Origin: Clostridiales bacterium
GTDB taxonomy: Bacteria; Bacillota; Clostridia; Oscillospirales; CAG-272
Length of the DNA: 64,000 bases
Direction of reading: 5' to 3'
Assembly: GCA_012727435.1 (NCBI GenBank)
Contig: JAAYHB010000021.1
Location: 311,918-375,917, forward strand
Part shown: positions 56,345 through 64,000 of the stretch, piece after piece
Layout: the number at the start of each line of letters is the position of its first letter
Position numbering within the stretch: the stretch's first letter is position 1
Notes under the pieces: generated by a model
Seen by the model: the letters and a program-made list of their open reading frames with translations, nothing else
Databases searched by the model: none
Told to the model about the DNA's origin: nothing
Program-made: the position numbers and the translations under genes

Positions 56345-58822
56345 TTACAGGCTCGACGGGTTGAAGTCGACCGTGAGGGTCGGGGTGTTCCTGCCGGATT
56401 TGCTTGCCTCGGAGAGCAGTTGCGAGAAGAGGGCGCGCGAGCGCCTGTTCAGCCGGCATTTTATGACCAGCCTCATCCGGTACTTCCCGTCGACTCGGTA
56501 GACCGGCGCCTCAAACGGCCCGAATACCACCGTCGGGACGTCCGAATACTCACCGCCGAGCAGTTCGCGGAGCCGCGTCGCCAGCAGCTTTGTGGCGGTG
56601 AGCAGCTCCTTCTCATTCGGGGAAGAGAGGGTCAGAAGGACAATATCGCAAAAGGGCGGGAAGACCAAAAGGCGCCTCAGGCGTATTTCGTTTTCAAAAA
56701 AGGACTCGTAGTCCTGCGCCACCGCCTGCTTTATCACGTCGTTTTCGGGGTTGTTGGTCTGGATTACGGCAAGCCCCTGAGAGTCCCGCCGCCCGGCGCG
56801 GCCTATCACCTGGGTGAGCAGCACGAAGGTGCGCTCGTTGGCGCGGTAGTCGTCAAGATAGAGCGAGGCGTCGGCGAGCAGCACGCCCGAGAGCGCCACG
56901 TCGGGGAAGTCATGCCCCTTTGTCACCATCTGGGTGCCGAGCAGTATATCGGCCTTGTGCCGCCTGAACTCGCCGATCATTTTGTCGTATGCGAATTTGG
57001 CGGAGGTCGAATCTGAATCCATTCTCAGAACTCTGGCCTCCGGGAGCAGTTCGGCGAGGTCGCGCTCAATCCGCTGCGTGCCAAATCCCATTCGCATCAG
57101 GTGCGGCGAGCTACAGACAGGGCAGGTTTCGGGCTGCTTTTGCCGCTGCCCGCACCAGTGGCAGACCAGCTCGCCGTCGTCGTGGTTTACTCCCTTTATG
57201 TGATAATTCATGGCGACGCTGCAGCGCGGGCACTTTATAGCCTCGCCGCAGCTTCTGCAGGACACGAAATTATTATACCCCCGCCGGTTGAGAAAGAGTA
57301 TCGCCTGCTTGCCGGCGGCAATAGTTTTTTTGAGTTCTTCGGCAAGTATGCTGCCGAGCGGGTCGATATTCCCGGCCTCGGCCTCCCGGCGCATGTCGGC
57401 GATGATAACCTTGGGCAGCGGGGTGCCGCTGTAGCGGTTGGTGAGTTTGAGCAGGGTGTACTTGCCCTCGATGCACTTCTGGTAGCTCTCGACAGACGGG
57501 GTTGCCGAGGAGAGCAGCATCAGCGCCTTGTTGTAGGCGCAGCGCCAGCGGGCGACGTCGCGCGCGTGGTATTTGGGGTCGGAGTCTGATTTGTAGGTGT
57601 GTTCCTGCTCCTCGTCGATTATTATCAGCCCGAGGTGCTTGACAGGCGCAAAGACCGCCGAGCGGGTGCCGATGACAAGGTCGGCCTCGCCGCGCTTTAT
57701 CTTATTATATGCGTCAAGCCTCTCGCCGGCCGACAGCCCCGAGTGGATGACCGCCACCCGGCTGCCGTAGCGCGAGCAGAAAATCCCAATCGACTGCGGG
57801 GTCAGGGCGATTTCGGGCAGCAGCAGGATTGCTGAGCGCCCCGAGGCAAGCACCTCGTCGATTATCTTTACCATGACACAGGTCTTGCCCGAGCCGGTAA
57901 CCCCGTGCAGCAGGGCGGCCTTGGCCTCGCCCGAGCGCGAAAGGCTCACGAGCGTCTCATAGGCTGCCTGTTGTTCGGGGTTCAGTATGTAGTCGGTATC
58001 GATTTTGTCGGCGACGGCATATGGCTCTCGGTATGCCGCCTCCCGCCGGATTTCTATAATCCCCCGGTCGGCCAGCGTGCGTATCTGCTGCCGCGTGGCC
58101 CCGGTTCTCCCGATAAGTTCCTCAAAGGTCAGCCCTGGTGTTTTTAAGAGTTCGGACACCAGTTTGCGCTGCATTTCGCTGCGCAGAGGCGCTGCCCCGG
58201 GTTTTTTTGAAACCGCCTCGCCGGCTTCCTCCCGGGACATGGCAAGCGTGCAGTATTCGCGGAAGACCTCGCGTCCGCCCTCTTTTATGTCCACTCCGCG
58301 GGAGACGAGGCCGGCGTCAATCAGCCGCTTAATTGAGGCTCTCGCGCCCTCGCCGAATTTTGCAATCAGTGCCGCCTCGGTAACCTTCTTGCGCTCGAAA
58401 ACCCAGCTGCACACGTCGGCGTCGCACTCCCTCGCCAGCGCCGGGGAGCTTTCGACCGGCATGTAATACTCAACAAGGCGGGACATCGCGGCAGCCGGTA
58501 TCATCGAGCGCACCACATCCCCGACCTTCGAGAGGGTCTGCTCCTTTATAAACATACAGAGCCCGAGCAGCTCATCGTCAAGCGACATGCTGTCGGGGCA
58601 GAGCGAATCAATCGGCTTTATTTTGCCGTCGGTGCCGGGGCGGTCGCAGAGGCTTGTCACCAACGCCAGATGCCGCCGGTTGCCGCGCCCGAAGGGCACG
58701 GTAACAAAAGCACCCCGGGTAATGCCGGGACGAAGCTGCGCGGGAATGTAATAGTCATACTCCCGGTCGATAGCATAGGGGATATCGGCGATAAGATATA
58801 CCTTGGCGTATTCGCAATTCAT
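56345..58822 (-). CDS. priA: Primosomal protein N' (replication restart helicase)
   Basis: LLHGVTGSGKTCVMVKIID, LIIIDEEQEHTYKSD, zinc-binding CRSCGEAIKCPRC / CHWCGQRQ, VIGRAGRRDSQGLAVIQT. Confidence 0.96.
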   Translation of the reverse strand: MNCEYAKVYLIADIPYAIDREYDYYIPAQLRPGITRGAFVTVPFGRGNRRHLALVTSLCDRPGTDGKIKPIDSLCPDSMSLDDELLGLCMFIKEQTLSKVGDVVRSMIPAAAMSRLVEYYMPVESSPALARECDADVCSWVFERKKVTEAALIAKFGEGARASIKRLIDAGLVSRGVDIKEGGREVFREYCTLAMSREEAGEAVSKKPGAAPLRSEMQRKLVSELLKTPGLTFEELIGRTGATRQQIRTLADRGIIEIRREAAYREPYAVADKIDTDYILNPEQQAAYETLVSLSRSGEAKAALLHGVTGSGKTCVMVKIIDEVLASGRSAILLLPEIALTPQSIGIFCSRYGSRVAVIHSGLSAGERLDAYNKIKRGEADLVIGTRSAVFAPVKHLGLIIIDEEQEHTYKSDSDPKYHARDVARWRCAYNKALMLLSSATPSVESYQKCIEGKYTLLKLTNRYSGTPLPKVIIADMRREAEAGNIDPLGSILAEELKKTIAAGKQAILFLNRRGYNNFVSCRSCGEAIKCPRCSVAMNYHIKGVNHDDGELVCHWCGQRQKQPETCPVCSSPHLMRMGFGTQRIERDLAELLPEARVLRMDSDSTSAKFAYDKMIGEFRRHKADILLGTQMVTKGHDFPDVALSGVLLADASLYLDDYRANERTFVLLTQVIGRAGRRDSQGLAVIQTNNPENDVIKQAVAQDYESFFENEIRLRRLLVFPPFCDIVLLTLSSPNEKELLTATKLLATRLRELLGGEYSDVPTVVFGPFEAPVYRVDGKYRMRLVIKCRLNRRSRALFSQLLSEASKSGRNTPTLTVDFNPSSL

Positions 58823-58836
58823 GATACTGCGCTCAT

Positions 58837-59106
58837 TTAGGCGGTGTCATCTCTGACAATGACATACTCGCCCTTAAAAATCCGGTTGATGGCAACTTTT
58901 ATTGCCTTCTCATCCCGGTATTCCTTGTCGATCATCGACATGAGCGGCTTGTCTGTTTCCTTGTTCCCGGTCTGGGACTTCTCGGCCAGCTCGCGCTGCT
59001 TGACATACTCGTCGGTGATAATCCTTGCGCATTTCGCGGTGGCCAGCGCCAGCTCATAGCGGTTGAATTTGCCTTGAGACAGCTCTTCAATGGTGGGATA
59101 TAGCAT
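58837..59106 (-). CDS. rpoZ: DNA-directed RNA polymerase subunit omega
   Basis: MLYPTIEELSQGKFNRYELALATAKCARIITDEYV; located between remA and priA. Confidence 0.9.
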   Translation of the reverse strand: MLYPTIEELSQGKFNRYELALATAKCARIITDEYVKQRELAEKSQTGNKETDKPLMSMIDKEYRDEKAIKVAINRIFKGEYVIVRDDTA

Positions 59107-59154
59107 CTATATTCCTCCGTATATTCCTCGGTTATTGCCGTGTATATTCTCGAT

Positions 59155-59415
59155 TTATTCGTCAACATCCCCGGCAGCCTCGACGCCCGAGGCGCGGGCG
59201 GCGATTTTTTCGCCCGGCAGCGCCGACATGATGACGTGTTCGGTATCGGTTATTATTACCGCGCGGATTTTCCGGCCGCAGGTAAGGTCAATCGCGCGGC
59301 CTTCGTCCTTTGCGTCCTGAATAAGCCGCCTTATGGGTGCCGAGTCGGGTCCGGCGACAAGGACTATGCGTTCGGCAGCCACAAGGTTGCCGTATCCGAC
59401 ATTGATAAATTTCAT
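59155..59415 (-). CDS. remA: DUF370/RemA family extracellular matrix regulator
   Basis: MKFINVGYGNLVAAERIVLVAGPDSAPIRRLIQDAKDEGRAIDLTCGRKIRAVIITDTEHVIMSAL. Confidence 0.92.
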   Translation of the reverse strand: MKFINVGYGNLVAAERIVLVAGPDSAPIRRLIQDAKDEGRAIDLTCGRKIRAVIITDTEHVIMSALPGEKIAARASGVEAAGDVDE

Positions 59416-59454
59416 CTCACACTCCGGTTTGTTGGCGCTCTGCCCGAAAGTCGG

Positions 59455-60336
59455 CTAATCGATGTTCTGAATCTGTTCCCTGATTTTCTCAAGCTCGCAC
59501 TTGCATTCGACCACAAGCCGGGCTGTTGCCGCGTTCTGGCATTTTGAGCCTATGGTGTTTACCTCGCGGTTCATTTCCTGAATGAGAAAGTCGAGTTTGC
59601 GGCCGACAGGACCGTCTGCCAAAGCGGTGGCGGCAAAGGCGTCGATATGCGAGCGCAGCCGCACAATCTCCTCGTCAATCGATATCCGGTCGGCAAATAT
59701 CGCACATTCGGTGAGCAGCCTGTTCTCGTCGACCGGGATGTCGCCGAGCAGGCCGCGCAGGCGTTCCTCAAGCTTTTTCCGGTATCCCTCTACATCGGCG
59801 GCCGACAGACCGGCAATTTCCGCGACATGGCTGCGGATGGTCTCAAGCTTCAAGCTCACATCTTCATAAAGCCGCCGGCCTTCGGCTTTGCCGGTTTCAA
59901 GAAATCTGTCTGTTGCCTTCTCGAGCACTACAAGGACATCCTGCCAGTCGCGCTCGACGTCCTCCTCGGGTTTTGTGACCAAAAACAGGTCGCGGTTTTG
60001 GGCGACGGTCATTGTGCTGATGTCGTCGGGAAGGCCGAATTCGTCCCGCAGTTTATACAGCGCCGCGATATAGCCCGAGGCATAGGCCGTGTCGAGCGAG
60101 ACGCTTATTTTCTCGGGGCACACCGTCACGATGCCGATTGTCACATCCACTTTGCCGCGGCTGATGCCCCTTGACACAAGATAGGGCTTTACCCTTTCCT
60201 CAAGGTAAGACAGAGCGCGCGGGAGCTTTACCGAGCAGTCGAAGTAACGGCTGTTGACCGAGCGGAGCTCGGCCATAATATCCCTTCCGCCGACAATTTC
60301 GCGGTGCCGGCCGAAGGCGGTCATGCTGCGGAACAT
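59455..60336 (-). CDS. YicC family endoribonuclease-like protein
   Basis: MFRSMTAFGRHREIV, AELRSVNSRYFDCSVKLPRALSYLEERVKPYL, FLIQEMNREVNTIGSKC. Confidence 0.94.
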   Translation of the reverse strand: MFRSMTAFGRHREIVGGRDIMAELRSVNSRYFDCSVKLPRALSYLEERVKPYLVSRGISRGKVDVTIGIVTVCPEKISVSLDTAYASGYIAALYKLRDEFGLPDDISTMTVAQNRDLFLVTKPEEDVERDWQDVLVVLEKATDRFLETGKAEGRRLYEDVSLKLETIRSHVAEIAGLSAADVEGYRKKLEERLRGLLGDIPVDENRLLTECAIFADRISIDEEIVRLRSHIDAFAATALADGPVGRKLDFLIQEMNREVNTIGSKCQNAATARLVVECKCELEKIREQIQNID

Positions 60337-60491
60337 CGTTTCCCCCATCCGGTTAGATACAATTATTTTAATACATTTTGGCGGCGATGTCAAGGTAAAT
60401 TCAGGGATTTATTGCTAACAGCCTTAAACCTTCCCGAGGCGGTGGATACTAACAAAAAATTCCTTTATGCGCCATGGCCGACAGGCATCTC

Positions 60492-60520
60492 TTGTATTCG
60501 ACAGCCCGGTATGGTACAAT
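60492..60520 (+). promoter_or_regulatory. Sigma-A type promoter
   Basis: TTGTAT - 17 bp - TACAAT upstream of the flavin reductase gene. Confidence 0.65.
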
Positions 60521-60595
60521 ATAAAAAAACCGAGAGACCAGCGCCTGTGTGCGCTGTGAAAAGAGAGGGACCGTGGCCCCGGAAAGGCAGGAAGT

Positions 60596-61099
60596 ATGAG
60601 TAAATTCAAGGAAATTTCACCCGAGCAGGTGAGCAATATTTTTGGGCTTATAGGGCACGACTGGATGCTTATAACCGCGGCCAAAGACGGCGCGGTCAAT
60701 ACCATGACGGCAAGCTGGGGCTGTGCCGGGATACTCTGGAACAAGCCGGTGGCGATATGCTTTATCAGGCACTCGCGCTATACGTTTGAATTTGCCGAGG
60801 CGGCCGACACAATGTCGCTCTCCTTTTTCGGAGAAGAATACCGCCCGGCACTCAATCTCTGCGGCAGGGTCAGCGGCAGGGACTGCGATAAGTTCGCCGA
60901 AGCCGGGCTGACGCCGGCATTTTACGGCGACACTCCCTACATAGAGGAGGCAAGGTTGGTGTTCATCTGCCGCAAACTTTATGCCGACGATATAAAAGAG
61001 GACAATTTCATAGTCAAAGGACTGCTGGCAAATTACCCGACCCGCGATTTCCACAGGTTCTACATCCTTGAGATAAAGACGGCACTGCTGCGTATATAA
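60596..61099 (+). CDS. Flavin reductase family protein
   Basis: WMLITAAKDGAVNTMTASWGCAGILWNKPVAICFIRHSRYTFEFAEAADTMSLSFFG. Confidence 0.9.
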   Translation: MSKFKEISPEQVSNIFGLIGHDWMLITAAKDGAVNTMTASWGCAGILWNKPVAICFIRHSRYTFEFAEAADTMSLSFFGEEYRPALNLCGRVSGRDCDKFAEAGLTPAFYGDTPYIEEARLVFICRKLYADDIKEDNFIVKGLLANYPTRDFHRFYILEIKTALLRI

Positions 61100-61145
61100 G
61101 GCAACTTCTGCCCCGCGTACATATCATTTGAAGGGACATAATGAG

Positions 61146-62396
61146 ATGGAACAGCAGGATAAACTGAGGGAGATTTGCGCGGCCGCCCGCGCCGCGGCAA
61201 GGGCCGCCGCTGTGTCCGAGCAGCGCAGCACAGCCCTTGAGAAGGCGGCCGACCGCATTATGGCCGAGTGCGACACGATTTTTGAGGCAAACATAGCCGA
61301 CATAGAGGCTGCCAGAGACGCGGGACTGCCCGAAGGGATTCTTGACAGGATGAGGGTTGACCGCAGTAATATTTCGGTGCTCTGCGGCGCGCTGCGCGAG
61401 GTCGCGCGCCTGCCCGACCCGCTGGGCACCGGGACGGTCAGGATAAGCCGGCGGGGTTATGAGATAAAGCGGGTTAAGGTGCCGCTCGGGGTTGTCGCCT
61501 TTGTCTATGACTGCCGCCCCGAGCTGACTGTGCGCGCCTCCGCGCTTGCAATAAAGTCGGGGAATGCGGCAATCCTCTGCACCAAAAGGTACCCGGCGAC
61601 CGATATTGCACTGATCAACGCCCTGCGACGGGCTACAGAGGAGGCCGGACTTGACCCGGCGCTCATCACCCGCCTTGACCCCGGGGAAGACGGGATGCTT
61701 AAGGCGCTTGCCGGCACGCGGGGGCTGGTTGACCTTGTAGTAGCCTACGGCAGCCGGGAGGATGTCCGCCGTATTTCTGAGGGCGCCGTGGTCCCGGTTA
61801 TCGAGGCCTGTCCGGGGAACGGGCATATTTATATCGACTGGCCCTGCGACATTTCGCAGGCAGTGAAGGCCGCGCTGAGCTCCAAGGGCGGGCTTGCCCG
61901 CGAGTGCGACACCCCGGCGACCACCCTTCTGGTGCACAGCGAGGCGGCAGCAGAGTTTCTGCCGGCCTTGAGCCGCGCCGCGCAGCCCTATCATCTCGAA
62001 TACCGGGGCTGCCCCAGAACCCGCGAATACCTACCCGCGGCAATTCCGGCGGTCAGGGAGGACTGGGCGGCCGAGTGCTGCGGGCGCATACTGGCCATCA
62101 AGGTGGTTGACTCGTTTGACGAGGCTGTTGAGCACATTAACACCTTCGGGACCGGGCACAGCGAGGCGATAATTACCCTCTCGGAGCCGAATGCCCATAG
62201 ATTCGGGCGCGAGATTGACGCGGCGGCGGTATATGTCAACGCCATCTCAAGGTATGCCGAGGGCGGGGAGGTCGAGCCCGGCGCGCAGGCCGGCTTTTCG
62301 GCCCAGAAATTCGGCTTCCGCGGCCCGGTTTGTCTCGGGACACTCACCACAGACAAATATCTGATTGAAGGCGACGGGCGGCAGGCGGCAAAATAG
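61146..62396 (+). CDS. proA: Glutamate-5-semialdehyde dehydrogenase
   Basis: VPLGVVAFVYDCRPELTVRASALAIKSGNAAIL; VPVIEACPGNGHIYID; EGGEVEPGAQAGFSAQKFGFRGPVCL (diverged from typical proA wording but full length). Confidence 0.88.
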   Translation: MEQQDKLREICAAARAAARAAAVSEQRSTALEKAADRIMAECDTIFEANIADIEAARDAGLPEGILDRMRVDRSNISVLCGALREVARLPDPLGTGTVRISRRGYEIKRVKVPLGVVAFVYDCRPELTVRASALAIKSGNAAILCTKRYPATDIALINALRRATEEAGLDPALITRLDPGEDGMLKALAGTRGLVDLVVAYGSREDVRRISEGAVVPVIEACPGNGHIYIDWPCDISQAVKAALSSKGGLARECDTPATTLLVHSEAAAEFLPALSRAAQPYHLEYRGCPRTREYLPAAIPAVREDWAAECCGRILAIKVVDSFDEAVEHINTFGTGHSEAIITLSEPNAHRFGREIDAAAVYVNAISRYAEGGEVEPGAQAGFSAQKFGFRGPVCLGTLTTDKYLIEGDGRQAAK

Positions 62397-62432
62397 CAAT
62401 CATCACCGTAAAAATATACCGCAAGTCAAGTC

Positions 62433-62463
62433 AAATGCGGGCGGCCACCGGCCGCCCGCATTT
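62433..62463. terminator. Bidirectional terminator between convergent proA and thioredoxin-like genes
   Basis: AAATGCGGGCGGCC-acc-GGCCGCCCGCATTT. Confidence 0.85.
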
Positions 62464-62788
62464 ATGTCACCGCGGCACCCGACAGGACCAGCCTCCGCAG
62501 CTCATCAAGGCCGACAATGCCGACTTTTTGGTTCAACACCCTGCCGTCCCGCAGGACGAGAAAGGTCGGGACGCTCATGATGTTATATCGCCGGCAAAGC
62601 CCGGGGGACTTATCGGTGTTGACTGTGCAGACCATTGTATCGTCGCCCTGCTCCCCGGCAAACTGCGCGACGGCATCCTTTACCGCGCGGCAGGCGGGAC
62701 AGCGGTCGTTGTAAAATTCAAGAAGTATAGTTTTCCCCGGCGTGTCAAGCAGGCCGGCGTTCTTGTCGTCAATCTCGGTTATGGGCAT
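62462..62788 (-). CDS. Thioredoxin family protein (CPAC active site)
   Basis: ILLEFYNDRCPACRAVKDAV, YNIMSVPTFLVLRDGRV. Confidence 0.9.
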   Translation of the reverse strand: MPITEIDDKNAGLLDTPGKTILLEFYNDRCPACRAVKDAVAQFAGEQGDDTMVCTVNTDKSPGLCRRYNIMSVPTFLVLRDGRVLNQKVGIVGLDELRRLVLSGAAVT

Positions 62789-62940
62789 AAATTACACCTC
62801 GGATACGGTTTTTATTAGTATGCCCCTCTATATGACTTAAAATCATCAAAAAAACGTAGAAACATTAGTGGAAAACATGTTGACAAATACCAATTGATGA
62901 CATATAATTTTTTATATATTTTGAGGAGGAGCAATCAAAC

Positions 62941-63249
62941 TTGAATATCAGAAAGCTAGTGATTATAATAATTTTTTCTCTAATACCCCTAGTTTTATGA
63001 CGGCCTGTTCCTCCGATGATTTTCAGCCTGAAGCGACAGGTGTTTATACTGCCGGGGACGGCGGGGTTATTCCTATAAATTTACCCTGGAGGGGCGTATG
63101 CCGAACGCATCACGGGAAATGCGGATTTTTATGCAAACGATCCTTCGTTGACATTTGATCAGGTGACAAGAAGCATGTACAGCAGCTTATGGGAAGAAGC
63201 AAAGCTGATGTCCGAATTTTATATTGTTTCTTTTGAACATGTTGAATGA
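62941..63249 (+). pseudogene. Frameshifted small lipoprotein gene
   Basis: GAGGAGG RBS and TTG start give MNIRKLVIIIIFSLIPLVL*; a shifted frame continues MTACSSDDFQPEATGVYTAGDGGVIPINLP; a third gives GGAYAERITGNADFYANDPSLTFDQVTRSMYSSLWEEAKLMSEFYIVSFEHVE*. Confidence 0.65.
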
Positions 63250-63258
63250 CAAAAATGC

Positions 63259-63296
63259 AAAAGCCCCCGCGGCGCATATGCGCCGCGGGGGCTTTT
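63259..63296. terminator. Bidirectional terminator
   Basis: 38-bp perfect palindrome AAAAGCCCCCGCGGCGCAT/ATGCGCCGCGGGGGCTTTT. Confidence 0.9.
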
Positions 63297-63311
63297 GATT
63301 TGTGCAATTTA

Positions 63312-63722
63312 TTATTCTTCGTCGCCGTCTTCGTCCTCGTCTTCAACCAGTGTGGCGAGCTTCTCGCCGCAGGAAGGGCAGGTCAGGTCGTCGGGGTCGT
63401 CTTCACTGTCAAAACAGATAGTCTCCCCGCAGTTGGGGCACTCGATTTCATAGCACTCGTCGTCGCAGCCCTCGTCTTCATCATCCTCGTTTTCGTCAGC
63501 CGGGCCGTAGAAGTACCGCTCGACATTCCCGAGGTCCTCGTCGAGTTCCTCAATGTAATCGTTCAGATAATCAATGTCGTCCTCGATTTCCGACAAAGCC
63601 TTTGCCATATCTCCGACAAGGTCGATTAGGGCGGCAATCAGTTTTCCTTCAGGTGTGGTTTTGTCGTAATCAAGGCCCTCGGCAAGTCCCTTGAGGTATA
63701 TTGCTTTTTCGTTGAGCGTCAT
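63312..63722 (-). CDS. CD1247 N-terminal-domain-like acidic protein with zinc ribbon
   Basis: MTLNEKAIYLKGLAEGLDYDKTTPEGKLIAALIDLVGDMAKAL; IECPNCGETICFDSEDDPDDLTCPSCGEKL. Confidence 0.85.
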   Translation of the reverse strand: MTLNEKAIYLKGLAEGLDYDKTTPEGKLIAALIDLVGDMAKALSEIEDDIDYLNDYIEELDEDLGNVERYFYGPADENEDDEDEGCDDECYEIECPNCGETICFDSEDDPDDLTCPSCGEKLATLVEDEDEDGDEE

Positions 63723-63813
63723 TCTTTTGTCTACCTTTCATTTTTTCTATGTTTTTTGGGCTGCGCCGGCGGCAGCCGATATGGATTAGGGGCGAGGTCA
63801 GGATATGGCGGTT

Positions 63814-64000
<187 letters not shown>

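Noticed and set aside
56315-57016. 233-aa plus-strand ORF
   Set aside because: Antisense to priA.
61014-61994. 326-aa minus-strand ORF
   Set aside because: Antisense to proA; no motifs.

Overview
This 64 kb window is a chromosomal segment of a fairly GC-rich, probably spore-forming Bacillota/Clostridia genome (lineage is inference). Most of it is core housekeeping DNA: murC, spoVG, thiI, asnS, tilS-hpt-ftsH, gdpP-rplI-dnaB, rimP-nusA-rnpM-L7Ae-infB, yicC-remA-rpoZ-priA-def-fmt-rsmB-rlmN-PASTA-rsgA-thiN, proA and the end of efp. There are six tRNA genes. Accessory parts are secreted lipoproteins with Thr-rich linkers, an MBL-fold lipoprotein with a duplicated N-terminal domain, paired ABC exporter half-transporters, a sugar oxidoreductase/epimerase pair and tandem SGNH hydrolases. 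No CRISPR array, rRNA, prophage or transposase was seen. The most interesting observations are: (1) an unlisted 28-aa ORF downstream of thiN that matches SpoVM, including Pro9; (2) a dispersed two-module stem-loop repeat family at gene 3' ends whose arms change in a compensatory way, one copy of which supplies the C-terminus and stop codon of a membrane protein; (3) a PASTA protein without a kinase domain in the position usually held by prkC, with stp, rpe and gmk also missing locally; (4) an uncharacterised three- to four-gene cluster with a His-rich protein; (5) a multiply frameshifted lipoprotein pseudogene. All calls were made by reading the sequence; no database searches were run.
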